The notes: a model not told the origin generated them from the letters alone. A stretch of 64,000 nt of DNA from Anisus vortex (GCA_949126835.1 CASBPS010000042.1:992001-1056000), one strand, 5' to 3'; positions 10,600 through 21,425 are shown, counted from the stretch's first letter. Program-made: numbers and translations.

Positions 10600-11235
10600 A
10601 AAAAAAAGTTTAAAGGTTTCAGTTGTAGGGAACAATTTAAATGATAGAGAAAGTTAAAAGTAAAGTACAGTGAAAACTTTGCATTAACTTAAAATGTATA
10701 TTCTGTCATCAAGTCGAATCATATTTAAACAAGTCTCAATGTACACAGTGTTGAAAATTGATTCTATTGTGAATTAGTTTCCTTATAACGAACATATTGC
10801 ATTGTACATATTAGATAACAGGGACTACATAGACTTATTTGTTTTTAACAAAAAGCCCTTTTACATATACATTTTCTTCTAAATTTCTTGACATCTGGAG
10901 TAACTTAAAACTTTAATGAGGGGAGATAATTTGGCTTTTTATGTCGTAGGGATATTTATTTGTTAATTATTTGTTTTTTTTTTAAAATTTGCCGTCAAAT
11001 GAGTATCATGTATTATATAATGTAATTAGCTAATCAAATTAATAAACAAGTTTAAAAATTAACAAACTAATAAGTAATATTTTTATTATTGTAAACATAA
11101 ATTTTATTACACCTTTTTTGCTACTTTCTTGTTTTAATTTATACACATTTACTTCTTTTAAAAGTATACTGTTATAAAAATTACAATACATTTTTTGAAC
11201 AGCCTTACAATTAGGGCTTTATGATTGTAAAGATA
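10600..11235 (-). repeat. Left inverted arm, copy 3
   Basis: Contains ATGATAGAGAAAGTTAAAAG (about 10640), ACATCTGGAGTAACTTAAAA (about 10890), GGGGAGATAATTTGG and TGAACAGCCTTACAATTAGG (about 11196). Its matching right arm is at 16385-16759. Confidence 0.7.
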
Positions 11236-11439
11236 AGAATAGAGATCATAGACTAAGGATCGGTAACAAACGGGACGTATGACACACTGGGCACGCAAAA
11301 CGATTTTGGCACGCGTAATACCTTATAAAGGCAGTACAGGCCACTTCTAAAAGAAAAGGGCAGGATGATTTTAGGCTATTGGCACAATGAATGAATAAGA
11401 TATCCTACTTTGATGCATTATTAACCATAATAAGTCGGA

Positions 11440-12150
11440 CATACGTTCATAACCCTTTCGAATAATACAATTTTTCACCGCCTCCGCTTTCACCCTTCCA
11501 GGAATAACCGGTTAAGAGTCAAATTTAAATGTAACATAAACTTTCCACATGTGGATGTGTTGACGTTTTAATTAGACATAACAATCGAGCTGAAGTAACA
11601 TTCATTATAAACGAGAACAAATAAAATAAGAAATAAGATATTAAAAGTTACTGGAATGTTTGTGCCAGGAATTATGCTACAAGTTGTTTCTATATTATTT
11701 GTCGCCCCTTTATTTACAGAATCCTTGTTTAAACTTGTAAAACTTGGGATCGGGGGGGGGGGGGGAAGGGTGGGTACAAAATGTACAGAGTGCTACACTT
11801 TTTGTGTACGTAATATATTATGTATGGACTTTCATTATAAATGATTCTGTCATTTCCAAGTAACATTATGCCATACACTGGATTTTCTATGGACAAGAAA
11901 ATGAACCACTAAACATCATTTGAAACTCGAATTCAAACAAAACAAGACAAACAAGACATTATTTTATTAGCTAAGACAAGATAAGTAATAAAGAAAATAA
12001 AAACAACACATTTTTAGCATTACAAATGTGACTTTCTTTGTTTTTGTAGTTACAAAAATGAATATCGACTAATTGTTTGACAGCAATATGAGTGATAGAG
12101 AAAGTTTTAACTGATATGCAGTAAGAACTTTGCATCTGAAAACAAAATAT
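11440..12150 (+). repeat. Macro-repeat interior, copy 3, with poly-G
   Basis: Matches 3105-3360 and 21480-22160. A run of 14 G lies at 11752-11765, followed by ACAAAATGTACAGAGTGCTA. Ends with GTGATAGAGAAAG and GAACTTTGCATCTG (about 12092-12140), the reverse complement of the right-arm tail at 53135-53200. Confidence 0.7.
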
Positions 12151-12534
12151 ATTTTCTACAGTAAATCAAAATTATAATTTTGTAAGTCCAATAAGTTAAG
12201 TAATGGACAGCCAATACAACAGGCACAGACTACTTTAAATATGAAAATCAATGTTCTATAGCGCCATAGCTTCTCCGTTAAAGGAAAGACTTTTTCTCTA
12301 AAAAAAATGAGATAAGCAAATTAATCACACAATTATGTCCGTTACGCAGGGATGTATAAATGGCACGGCTCCTTTCTATCTTCAAGAACTGATATCATAG
12401 CACGGGTAGTCAATAGAACTGCTCTCTTCATCACTGTCACTAATTAAAACTCCCAGTGTGGCTGGACACAAAAAAGTACATTGGAGTTCGCTAATTGACA
12501 AGTCTTAATTAGGTGTGACCTTTTGAACTGGGTC

Positions 12535-12602
12535 GAGAACTTCCGGTGACATTTACCGTTATTTTCGTAAACAAAAAACATGCTTCTTGTGCTGTTTGAC
12601 AA
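12535..12602 (+). promoter_or_regulatory. Candidate promoter/5' UTR with overlapping uORF
   Basis: GAACTTCCGGTGAC at about 12537-12550 carries the same CTTCCGG core seen before the 5183 exon. An upstream ATG at 12580 opens an 8-codon frame (MLLVLFDK) whose TGA stop, 12604-12606, overlaps the main ATG at 12603 (ATGA overlap). That arrangement could limit or couple translation of the main frame. Confidence 0.35.
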
Positions 12603-12693
12603 ATGATTTCAACATCGACAGCTAGTTCTGAACTTTTAGAAATAAACAACGGCTACAAGATTAGTATTGAGGAATCCGTTTTCAACCACAAAA
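12603..12693 (+). CDS. Candidate first coding exon, product unknown
   Basis: An ATG in good context (ACAAATGA) opens 30 codons plus one base and meets a consensus donor, GTAAGT, at 12694-12699. The peptide runs MISTSTASSELLEINNGYKI and then SIEESVFNHK. It is hydrophilic with no signal peptide. An in-frame TGA at 12597-12599 means the frame does not extend upstream. The intron would be phase 1. The segment has no second copy that I can see. I do not recognise the family and did not find a second exon. It cannot simply be exon 2 of the 5183 gene, because there is no splice acceptor before it. Confidence 0.45.
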
Positions 12694-12699
12694 GTAAGT

Positions 12700-14220
12700 A
12701 GGCGATAATTCATAATAATAATAAAATAATGACATTTGGCTGCCAACAAGCATAATGCAAGCTCAGAGCGCATTTAACATACAACTAAGAACACGGATAC
12801 AATCTATACTCAAAGTGTTAGTCGCGTTAGGCTATATGTAGCTTTTGTTTATAAAATAAGTTAGTCAAGAGTTGCGTCCTTGGTAATTAAAAAAAACACA
12901 ATGCGGAGATCCATAAAAAAACAACAACACGAAAACTATTTTGCATCAAGCAATTAGTTTGGGATTATAAATAGGGGATTCTTCAAATCTGACATTCACT
13001 ATCAATCGTTTTCTTTTGGCGCCATCCTTTGAAAATGAAAAAAAAAATATCTACATATTTTCGTACAGTAACGTAGCACACATACATATTTCGAAGAAAA
13101 TGATCGAATAAGACCGGAAATGGTATTCTTTTTTACCTTTTATGCATGCATAATCGTTAAGACTTGTCAATTTGAATCTGTGGCGCCTTCTAAATTGCCT
13201 CCGAGAAAATAAAAGACAATAAGATTTTCATTTAAAGAGCACACTGAGAATATAAATTTAATAGAAGGGATAGAAGCTCTATATAAATTACAATTATTAT
13301 TCTTTGTACAAATATTATAGATTATTTTTTAAAGTAATTTTTAAAATTTCCAAATAGACGAATGGTCTATTAAAACTAAACAAAAAAACAAAATAAAACA
13401 AAATTATAACTTGATTATCTGGTAAGTTGGACTCGTGATTGAATGATTTTAGATACTTGCTCAGTGGAATTGGAAAAGTGCACATCAATTTGTTTCAACA
13501 CAGTTCTATTACTGAAAATAATACATTAGTAGTTATACAATGAGTGTATATTATTTACTATTAATATAATTGGACCGGCCGAAAGACAGGACTGGTGTGT
13601 TCCGTGTCTAAGGCCCCAATACCCGTTTTTCATTTATATCCTAAACCAAGAAGTGCCCTGTGTGGGGTAAGGGGCAATGAGGAGGGGGGAGAAGAGGGCG
13701 GTCGGGGGGGGGAAGATACAAAAGTTCTTTGATACCCTACATCCCCGACGATGGTGGTCGGGGGGATACAAAAGTTCTTTGATACCCTAAATCCCCGACT
13801 ATGTTGCATACGTGCTAGTTTACTGGGAAAGAGTTTGTGGGAGGGGGGTTTTCACTGGCCACCTTCGCCGTTTGTAAGAATTTCGCGTGTAAATGCAATT
13901 TGCTTATCTTGACCAGTGGTTGGTAGCCGAGTGAGGTTGGATCAAAGGGAGGGCCAGTCTTAGCTAGAGTGGTGGTGGGGGGAGTAGACTGTACAAACAA
14001 GGGGGATGTAAGCATCTTGAATATATACAAGGACAGATAACTACGTTTGTATAACAATGTACATATATATACATGTATAAACAGTTGTAAAAGAGAAAGT
14101 AAATACATTCATATATAAAAATAAATGCAAGATACAAATACAGTCACACATTTTTCATTCATTGTTGAGCACCGCAATGAGCCAGGATAATTTGTAGTTT
14201 ATAGATTGGAGCCATTGTGA
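12700..14220. other. Long spacer without a gene
   Basis: No coding signal. It holds GC-skewed runs of G (about 13680-13712) and the 50-bp duplication at 13701-13800. The frame at 13815-14108 (minus) lacks family features. Confidence 0.45.
13701..13800 (+). repeat. 50-bp tandem duplication
   Basis: GGTCGGGGGG is followed by GATACAAAAGTTCTTTGATA and CCTAMATCCCCGAC, twice, with period 50. Confidence 0.9.
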
Positions 14221-14224
14221 ATAA

Positions 14225-14400
14225 GTGGCATGGCACCAGACTGAGCGGTTGGCGCTTCGAGTGAGTTTACCACAATTCCCTGGAACGCCCTGGCCATAGA
14301 AATTGGTCAATTTTGCTTTACTCGCCTTATGCTAAATTTGGTCCGATGGGTACTTTATCTAACATAAATAAAGACTTTGAATTACTTTTACGCCACAAAA
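14225..14400 (+). repeat. Decayed SINE in macro-repeat
   Basis: A weak tRNA-like head (GACTGAGCGGTTGGCGC) is followed by TGCTAAATTTGGTCCGATGG and GACTTTGAATTACTTTTACG. The latter part recurs at 42960-43030 and 50575-50645 at the same position in the macro-repeat. Confidence 0.55.
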
Positions 14401-14539
14401 ACACAGTAGACACCTGGGGATAAAGTCACTCGTAGAACTGTTGATTACTTCGATTTTATTTCTCTCTGAACTGACATAGCTAGTAGTTAACATTATTACA
14501 ATTAAAGCAAATCTAAATTATGGAGTTTTAAAAACAGCT

Positions 14540-15120
14540 GATGAGTTCAAACGTCCCCCCCCCCCAACCACCATTCCCATTGCCCGGAACATCAGCGCCC
14601 CCTAATATATTCTCACCGCCCCCTAAGGGGCGATAATGTTCCGTTGCGAACCTATGATTTAAGTATAATTAATTGAAGACTCGTGTAGAAGACTTTTAGA
14701 AAATAGATTCTCAACGATGGCGGTAACGAGGTATGGGAAGGGGGTGTGGTTGTTTACGTTTCTTGGGACGGCAAAGGGGAGGGGGTCGATGAAACGAAAG
14801 TGGGCGGTAAGAACGTACTTAACTAATGATTTCCTATTTACTAAGCAATAATTAAATATTGTGTATATGTTTTAAATTAATTTAGCAGTAATGTTTAACT
14901 CGGTAAATCGACAAAAAAAAGAAATCGACTATTTTACTATTGAGCAACATGTCTAGTGAGTTATTGTGATGAGAGAAAAACATAAAAACTAGAAATGTTA
15001 CTATATTTAGAATTATATCACAGAATAAGAAAGGAAGGGGGCGGTATTTATTACCGATAAATGCGGCGTGCCGCTAAATATCTGCTATCATTCAACAAAA
15101 CACGTACTACTGTGGATGAC
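14540..15120 (+). repeat. Macro-repeat interior with C/G runs
   Basis: CGTCCCCCCC run, GGGGCGATAATGTTCCGTTG, ACTCGTGTAGAAGACTT, GGGCGGTAAGAACGTACTTA and TATTTATTACCGATAAATGC. The same order occurs at 43140-43700 and 50800-51270. Confidence 0.75.
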
Positions 15121-15269
15121 AATATGTATATGAAATATGTAGTTTAAGTTTTTGATCTTGAATACGTGTACACTTTTTAACGACATAGTCAAAATGCATA
15201 TTCAATTTATTAACCAATATAATCAGGACTACACTAACTCAACGTTCGCGTACAAGATATATTTTTAAG

Positions 15270-15720
15270 TTACATACGCTCCTTCTTTACAGAAGATTAC
15301 TGCGTCCTACTCTCATCCTTAGTTTGAGTCTATTATTTCAATTCAATTAGCATAGTGTTTTAAATGATGTTAAGTTTCTAGTTTTCCTGGTTCGTCCAGA
15401 TAACCCATTACATGCCAGGTGCCAATCAGGAAGAAAGAGTACTGATATGCTTTTTTTTTCTCCCTTACTGGTTACGAAAATGTTATTATTGTTATGTAAA
15501 TCTGAGCATTTTAATATATTTTTGTTATGTAGAATGAGGAAATGTCTAAAAATGTATTTCCTTACATCTTTTCTAACTCGCGTACAACCAGTAACGCAGT
15601 ACACATACATGGTTTGTCAGTAATTGAACGAATAGGACCGGAAATGTTGGTACACTATCCCTTTTTAGGTTCACAATGCATCTTAAAACCTGTCCATTAA
15701 AACGTATACACAGCTATGTG
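15270..15720 (-). pseudogene. Decayed LINE 3' end (shared module)
   Basis: The minus frame contains SISVLFLPDWHLACNGLSG, a shifted relic of the F-F-x-x-x-I-R-x-W-N-G-L tail of CR1/Jockey-type reverse transcriptases. The least decayed relatives are at 40590-40901 (minus) and 10080-10445 (plus). The module also occurs at 45060, 51820 and 60360 at the same position relative to its neighbours, so it was inserted before the macro-repeat copies arose. Confidence 0.6.
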
Positions 15721-15833
15721 TGGAAATGTCATCTTACATTTAATCTGACTCTTAACAGCGTAATTGTTGTAGGGGAAGGGGTGAGCATACTTGCGTAAAT
15801 TGAGGGCAGTTAGTGTGTGCAAATGGGTAGGAG

Positions 15834-16336
15834 CACAGAATACGTATAGAACAGAATGCGCAATCGTATTTTTTTCTGTTTCCTAAGGTATTATCGACGC
15901 CATACTGTTTAAACGCAGTGGTCCTATTTACACTCTATATGTATGCTTATTTACAATGTCTTTTTCTTCAAATCTACAAGTTCGAACACCCAAAGTTAAT
16001 AATTCAGGCTAATGGTAGAAAAGCTGTTCTTCAACAAGGATGCGAAAACGATTGATTATCGTACAAATAAGAATGTCAAACTATATGACTTTCCTGACTC
16101 CTATAATGTTAAAAAGAAACTGGGTAATTATGTCAAATGTATATAAAAGTAAGCCTATAATAAAAGATAATATAGTCTAGGCCCTTTGTATATTGTATAT
16201 ATGTGTGGTAGGCCTAGATATCCTTTCTCATTTTACTATAGTAGCGTGTCTAGTGACCGATGCCTAGCCTCACAAAATGAAGGAATCCGAGCTTAACTTT
16301 TAGTGACTGCGCATTCTGTTCTATACCTATTCTGTG
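15834..16336 (+). mobile_element. P-like DNA transposon, 503 bp, non-autonomous
   Basis: The 32-bp terminal inverted repeats are 15834-15865 (CACAGAATACGTATAGAACA...) and 16305-16336 (reverse complement CACAGAATAGGTATAGAACA...), about 30/32 identical. They are flanked by the 8-bp near-duplication GGTAGGAG (15826-15833) and GGTTGGAG (16337-16344). An inner segment near 16045-16130 translates to KDAKTIDYRTNKNVKLYDFP, related to the THAP start in the copies at 28055 and 38171. Inverted repeats of about 31 bp, an 8-bp duplication and a THAP domain are the hallmarks of the P superfamily. Too short to encode a transposase. Confidence 0.8.
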
Positions 16337-16384
16337 GGTTGGAGGGGTTGGGATGGAGGTTAGGAAGATATTTCCTCTAGTCAC

Positions 16385-16759
16385 TGCACTGTTTTATCTA
16401 CATAATTAAAGCCTTTAAAATCAGGCTTTTCAAAAAATTAGGTTAATTAGTCTTAAACTTACTATTTAAAGAAGTAATTGAGTACAAATCAAAACATCGT
16501 AGTAGCTAATAAAGTGTTTTGGAAATTTCATCAGCAATGTTAAGACAGTAATTATTTGTTTGCCTGTTTTATGCATTTTCTTTCTAAATTTGGGTAGTGC
16601 ATTAAGGTCTTACATTTCTGTGTTAAATTGAATGCAAATGGTGTAAATAAAAAAAATCATTGACAATTAATAAAACCCTACGACATAACAAGACTTATTA
16701 TCTCCCTTCATTTTATTTTAAATTGACTGCAGATGTCTAAATTTATATTTAAGTTGCTT
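16385..16759 (+). repeat. Right inverted arm, copy 3
   Basis: TTAAAGCCTTTAAAATCAGG (about 16406), TATCTCCCTTCATTTTATTT (about 16700) and GCAGATGTCTAAATTTATAT (about 16729). It breaks at the long-inverted-repeat element starting at 16760. Confidence 0.75.
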
Positions 16760-17902
16760 GCGAGGACTACTGAAGACAGGACATGCAGGGTTGAATTTCT
16801 GACTTCCTAGCTAAGGCCAGTTTTTTTAACAGTAGCGATAAACTCCCTTGGCGCAGTGATATAATGTTTGCTATTATTAAGTAAGTAACAAAATTCTTTA
16901 CTACTATGATTCATTGTATTAATGGTTTATGTCATTGTCATTAATTTAATGACAAAGAACGATCTAATAGCCATTAAAATGTCTTAATAATTACCAAACA
17001 TTAGCGCACTATTTTTTAAGGAGTATGAATAGAAGGCGCAGTTTGGTTCCAAATTGGATACTTGTTGTTGGATTTTACTTCACTGTGTTTGTTTTTAATT
17101 TTTCGATCGTGTATTTTTTTATCAAAATGCCTTATAAATGTGGTGTAGTTAATTGTAAAGATAATTATAATGCTGCCAACATGTGTCGTTTGTTTAAAGT
17201 GCCAAATAGTGCATGTATACCATTATTGAAAGCAGAAAATATGAGAGGAGAGCACAATGTCAATGTTTGTTTATTTTTAACTATCACAGTCAATTTACAT
17301 ACTTTATATTCCTTGGTCATGAAAACACATAAATTTTGCCATAGATATAGAAATCAAATTATCGTATTTATAATTATGGTATACATGTACCACTTGGCAA
17401 AATTCTCAACCCAAATAATCGACTTACTTCATAATCACTTTTTTTAGAGGCTGTGCATCTGTCTATTAATTATGAGCGAGATAAATTTGATGGGTGGGTT
17501 ACGTTTTTCCCTTTTTAGGTCAAGAAATAACGATTTTTTTTTATTTTTCTTTCACTTTATTTTATTCCTTAGGTGACCCCCCACACGAAACCGTCAACAC
17601 CAACCGCATATATATATATAGGGTATCATGTGTACGGCCCTAATCATTCAATCATCTAAATAGATCTTAAATAATATTCAAATGCTCTTTTAAACCCTCT
17701 CAATCCTAACCCCTCATTAGTAAACGGCCCTGCACATTAACATTATTGACATTATTGACATTAATTATGTTAGTTACTTAATAATAGTTTACTTCATATA
17801 TAAGCGCGACAAAGGGAGTGTATAGCTACTGTTAAAAAAACTGGCCTTAGCTAGCTAAGTCAGAAATTAAAGTCTGCATGTCCTGTCTTCAGTAGTCCTT
17901 GC
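16760..17902 (+). mobile_element. THAP-encoding DNA element with ~145-bp inverted repeats
   Basis: The left end, from 16760, reads GCGAGGACTACTGAAGACAG; the right end, from 17902 on the minus strand, reads GCAAGGACTACTGAAGACAG. Similarity continues through CTAAGGCCAGTTTTTTTAAC and CTATTATTAAGTAA, giving arms of about 145 bp (16760-16905 and about 17755-17902). Flanks belong to different modules of the surrounding repeat and no clear target duplication is visible, so insertion was accompanied by deletion or rearrangement. The THAP exon lies inside at 17127. The P superfamily is the best guess, but the ends differ completely from the other P-like family here. Confidence 0.8.
17127..17447 (+). 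CDS. THAP-domain N-terminus (partial)
   Basis: From the ATG at 17127 the frame reads MPYKCGVVNCKDNYNAANMC and then RLFKVPNS. This is the start of a THAP zinc finger: M-P-x-x-C, x4, C, an aromatic, then the F-x-x-P turn. The second zinc pair (C-x2-H) and AVPxxx box of a complete THAP domain are absent. Hydrophobic, AT-rich sequence follows, probably an intron, because the coding quality drops after residue 45 or so. The open frame begins upstream at 17025, but THAP proteins start at MPxxC, so 17127 is the preferred start. In P-type transposases this domain binds the element ends. No catalytic domain is present in the element, so this is a decayed first exon. Confidence 0.65.
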   Translation: MPYKCGVVNCKDNYNAANMCRLFKVPNSACIPLLKAENMRGEHNVNVCLFLTITVNLHTLYSLVMKTHKFCHRYRNQIIVFIIMVYMYHLAKFSTQIIDLLHNHFF

Positions 17903-17929
17903 CTTCGCCATAAAGTAATGAACCGATGT

Positions 17930-18290
17930 CAATTATTAATTAAAAGAATGAAGTATGCAACCTTGGGGTGACCTATATATTCTACGTCATTAGCTACATC
18001 GAATACTTCCTGTTTAAAATAAAACACAACTTTATTTGAGCCCTATGTTAGATGCTACAGCTTGTAAAAGATCCTTAGTTTAAAATGCGACTCCCGTTCT
18101 TAAACTTTAAAACATATTTAGTAAACACTAAACCAGGTTCAAGAAGGCTAAATCAGATAAAAACAGACAAACAGAAGAACACAAAAAAACAACATACCAG
18201 ATTTCATATTCGGAACATTCATTTGTCGAGTAGCCTCCATTCAAACTAGAATATACACTTTCTGTATGGGACCTGAAAACTAACAAATTG
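17930..18290 (+). repeat. Dispersed repeat module
   Basis: Second copy of the 9405-9760 module (ATGAACCGATGTCAATTATT; CTAAACCAGGTTCAAG). It is followed at 18390-18570 by the hAT-like MITE remnant, in the same order as at 9405-10020. Confidence 0.75.
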
Positions 18291-18387
18291 AAAAAAAAAT
18301 AAAAAAGAGGCGCTATGATCATGACTAGTAAATATTCACAACTAGAAAGAGTAACACTGATAATTAAATCACTAAAGTAGAAATGTT

Positions 18388-18570
18388 AGAGCAGGGATAA
18401 GCAACCTTTTGATCTTTATGTGCCGAAGTTGGATTTCTAATTCATTTAGTGTGCCAACAGTCTAAGGTGCAGCCTGCTCTTTAATTGGAGATCATACTTG
18501 CATTATCTTATTAGTTGTTTTCCGAGTGCCAATGTAAATTGTGGCGTAAGCTGCCAGGGTTTGCGCTTGA
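18388..18570 (+). mobile_element. hAT-like MITE remnant, second copy
   Basis: Begins CAGGGATAAGCAACCTTTTG and shares TGCCGAAGTTGGAT and TTTAATTGGAGATCATACTT with 9845-10020. Confidence 0.55.
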
Positions 18571-19060
18571 AGACAGAAGAACAAATATTACATTTGTAAT
18601 ACTACATAAGACATTAAATTATATGCTAACTTAAAAATAAAACACAATAACAGTATATAACAATGTTTAGATAAAAATAAGTACGAAAATCATCTAGATA
18701 TATAGGTGCAGTCCAATCTATACTTAATAATATTAAATTGACTAATTTTTTAAAAAGATGTTGACCTAAATGTGCCGTTGTAATGAGTAGAACTTGTAGG
18801 TTAATTTAGTTTTTAATGACTTGAATCTAATCGACGTCAAATGAAAGTTTATTGTTCAAGTCCAAGTTTGTCTAATAGTGAAAACCGGCTAGCAATAAAT
18901 AAAGTAGGCGTTAATGTATTTAAAAATAGAAATTTCTAATACCTTAAGGCTGGGGGGGGGGGGGCACGTTTTAGGCACTTTTTTTAAATTTACTGACCAT
19001 AATGTCTGAAACTTTAACCACATAAAAAGTATGGATTATCATTCAGGGCAATCATTTTTT
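18570..19060. other. Spacer with poly-G
   Basis: First 80 bases resemble the start of the LINE tail at 10090 (AACACAATAACAGTATATAA). A run of 13 G lies at 18952-18964. No gene. Confidence 0.4.
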
Positions 19061-19065
19061 TTATG

Positions 19066-19100
19066 CCATGGTTGCTATAGCAACGGCCGCCATATTCGAT
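19066..19100 (+). promoter_or_regulatory. X-box-like palindrome next to YY1-like motif
   Basis: GTTGCTATAGCAAC at 19071-19084 is a perfect 14-bp palindrome matching the RFX X-box form. GGCCGCCATATT immediately follows and matches the YY1 core (GCCGCCAT). No gene start is visible within 500 bp, so it may simply be part of an unidentified repeat. Confidence 0.35.
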
Positions 19101-19669
19101 TTTATAGGTGTTTTTGAAAATATATCTCCTCTATAACCTTTATACCTACAAATACAATATTTGATACATTTGGTAAAGATATGAATTTACAACAGCAATG
19201 TTTACTCACATTTTTTTATATTTAAGATATTTAATTTTTGAATTTTTTCTTTCTTAAGGCACTTTTTAAAAAGTTAGGTTTTCAAAAAAACAAAAACTGA
19301 ACGTTTGCGTCCATAAAAATTTAAATAAAACAAAAATTCCAAAATCTAAGTGCACCTTGCTGCTGTAATAGGTGCTTAGATAAAAATTACAAAGTTTCAA
19401 TACAATCGATAAAGAACTGTGAGAGGAGGAGTAAAAATAAGGTGCAAAATAATTATTTTGAGTAAAACGCAAAAAAAGTAAGAAGAGTTTGAAAGACAAG
19501 AAAATTATCAAGTATATAATATAACATGGAAAAAGGAAATTTATTAGCAATAACATAAAGAATACTGAAATACTGAAATTAAATTTCTTTGTGATTGGTA
19601 CTTAAATATTTATTTTATAACAAAAATACAGTGAGTGTAATTATTTGAATATCTGCCATCTTCCAATTA

Positions 19670-20400
19670 GGTTAGTTTTGTTTATTTAACTGTTTGTCTT
19701 GTCCATGTCAATTACAAGTTGTTGTTTTTTTTTTGTTTTTTTTTTGGGTGGGGTGGAGAGGTCAAGGATTACTCCGGCTCCACTTGGTGTAGGTAAGATT
19801 GTGTCTGTGGTGAAAGTGGTGAGTAAGGTGAAAGTGATATTGACTATAGTCTTAGTGTTCAATAATTAATATAATAATCTTCTTTCTTCTTCTTTATTTT
19901 AATGTAGAGACTCCGTTAGACGAGTCTGTTTAAAAACAAAGTTATTTGGTTGAATAAAATAAAAATAGATTTGGTGGAATTGTAGACCATCATCTTACAT
20001 TTGATTTCCATGAAAGACGTCACTGTTTCTAGACATACATTGGATAACTTACAAGTGACACTTATAATAAATTTAACTTTTCAAACTTTATTGTATAAAT
20101 AAATATATGATACACATCTTATTTATTTCGTCTTTTTGTTATTGAAATGATGGTCTGCTTGTCTTGAGTTTAGTAGACATACTCCGAACTGCCAAGTATA
20201 ATAGTAAACATGTCGCCTTCTTTGTAATTAATTTAGACTAAGAAAATTACAAGGGAGAGAATTGAAACCGTTCTTTTAGTATTTGGTTTTCACCATAAGT
20301 AAAGTGTTCTAAAAATAGAATTTGTATTTTTAAGTTTCATTCGCGATATAAAAACAAAATAAGAATCGTATATTATCTAGAGATGTAATATGAAATGTAT
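19670..20400 (+). repeat. Dispersed repeat modules
   Basis: TTTATTTAACTGTTTGTCTT and GGTGGGGTGGAGAGGTCA (19680-19770) recur at 54110-54180. AACTTACAAGTGACACTTAT and CATACTCCGAACTGCCAAGT (20046-20200) recur at 47930-48080 and 54490-54660. Confidence 0.75.
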
Positions 20401-20639
20401 GATATTAAAAGTCATAAATATGACATGCGAAGAAAAAATATGCAAACTTAAAAAGAAATAATTGAATCTGAATTGGTTTTAAATAAAAAAGAAAGAATGA
20501 AAACCATGTAAATACTCAAACTAAAATTTGATTAATAAATAGTAATGATAATGTAACATGATTAGATAACAAAGAGTACATGGACTAAGTTAATGGAATA
20601 TATTCTATTTTGTTTAAACAAAACATTTTTTTTTCATTT

Positions 20640-21020
20640 CAAAGCTAGTTAAATGTAAAATTTTAGATACCTGGAATAACTTTTAAAATGCGATCAAGGG
20701 AAATAATTGACCTTTTAAGTCGTAGGGCAATATTAATTATTAATTTCTTAATTTTCTTTATAATTTGCCGTCAAATTTATATAATAAACATGGCAATTAA
20801 AAAATGTTGGCAATTACTTTGCTACTCAATGAAAAAAAACAAAAAAACAATACATTTATATTTATATATTGTAAATATAAATAAAAAACACCTTTTTTGC
20901 TATATACCTGTTTTCATTAGTACCCATTCACTTCTTTTATTACTTATTTATCTTATATTCTGTAAGCAATTTTTAAACAGCCTTATAGTTAAGGCTTGAA
21001 GATTATAAATAAAAAAAAAG
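20640..21020 (-). repeat. Left inverted arm, copy 4
   Basis: AAGGGAAATAATTGACC (about 20696), TAAGTCGTAGGGCAATATTA, TTTTCATTAGTACCCATTCA (20910) and AACAGCCTTATAGTTAAGGC (about 20976). It is the reverse complement of 52380-52720. The frame at 20688 is not conserved. Confidence 0.75.
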
Positions 21021-21031
21021 ACAACCTAGAG

Positions 21032-21100
21032 CAGAGGTTGCCGACCTATGCAACGCGTTCCAGGCTTTGCACGCAGAGCGATTTTCAATGGCACGCTAAA
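21032..21100 (+). mobile_element. hAT-type terminal end
   Basis: Starts CAGAGGTTGCCGACCTATGC and continues with GGCTTTGCACGCAGAGCGAT. It matches the ends at 2356 (minus) and 26497. A second GGTTGCCGACCTAGGGG lies at 21466. Confidence 0.55.
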
Positions 21101-21164
21101 GAACCAAGTAAGTCCAATTCAAGTATCTACTATAAGAAAAAGGCATGACGAGTTTTAGGTATAA

Positions 21165-21425
21165 TAATATAATAATAATTATGGTCATTTATATAGCGCT
21201 TCTATCCATGCTATTTTATCATGCTCAGTGCGCTCTAGAAGACTATTAATCTGTGAGATTTTTCACTGCTGTCGTGATAACAACTCAATATTATTAACGT
21301 CATCTAGTCCCAAAACTCCTGTAGGGCGACAGGGATCTGCCGGTGGCGGGGATAGAACCCGCGACGTGTCAGGTGTTTTTTTTGGTAGACAGTCCGGTGA
21401 GCTAACCGCACGGCTTCACACTCTA
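21165..21425 (-). repeat. tRNA-derived SINE, minus strand
   Basis: On the minus strand: A box TTAGCTCACCGGACTG (about 21402-21387), B box GGTTCTATCCCCGCC (about 21358-21344), then a body ending with GCGCTATATAAATGACC and an ATT-rich tail (21165-21200). A second fragment lies at 61823-61910. The head and the ATAAATGACCATAATTATT tail are typical of invertebrate SINEs. Confidence 0.8.

Noticed and set aside
5183..12693. The two candidate exons as exons 1 and 2 of one gene
   Set aside because: The 12603 segment has an in-frame stop and no splice acceptor just upstream, so it can only be a first exon of its own.
19266..19556. Hydrophobic 96-residue membrane protein
   Set aside because: Phe/Leu/Tyr-rich because the DNA is A-rich on the other strand. 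No conserved start, and no second copy with the frame kept.
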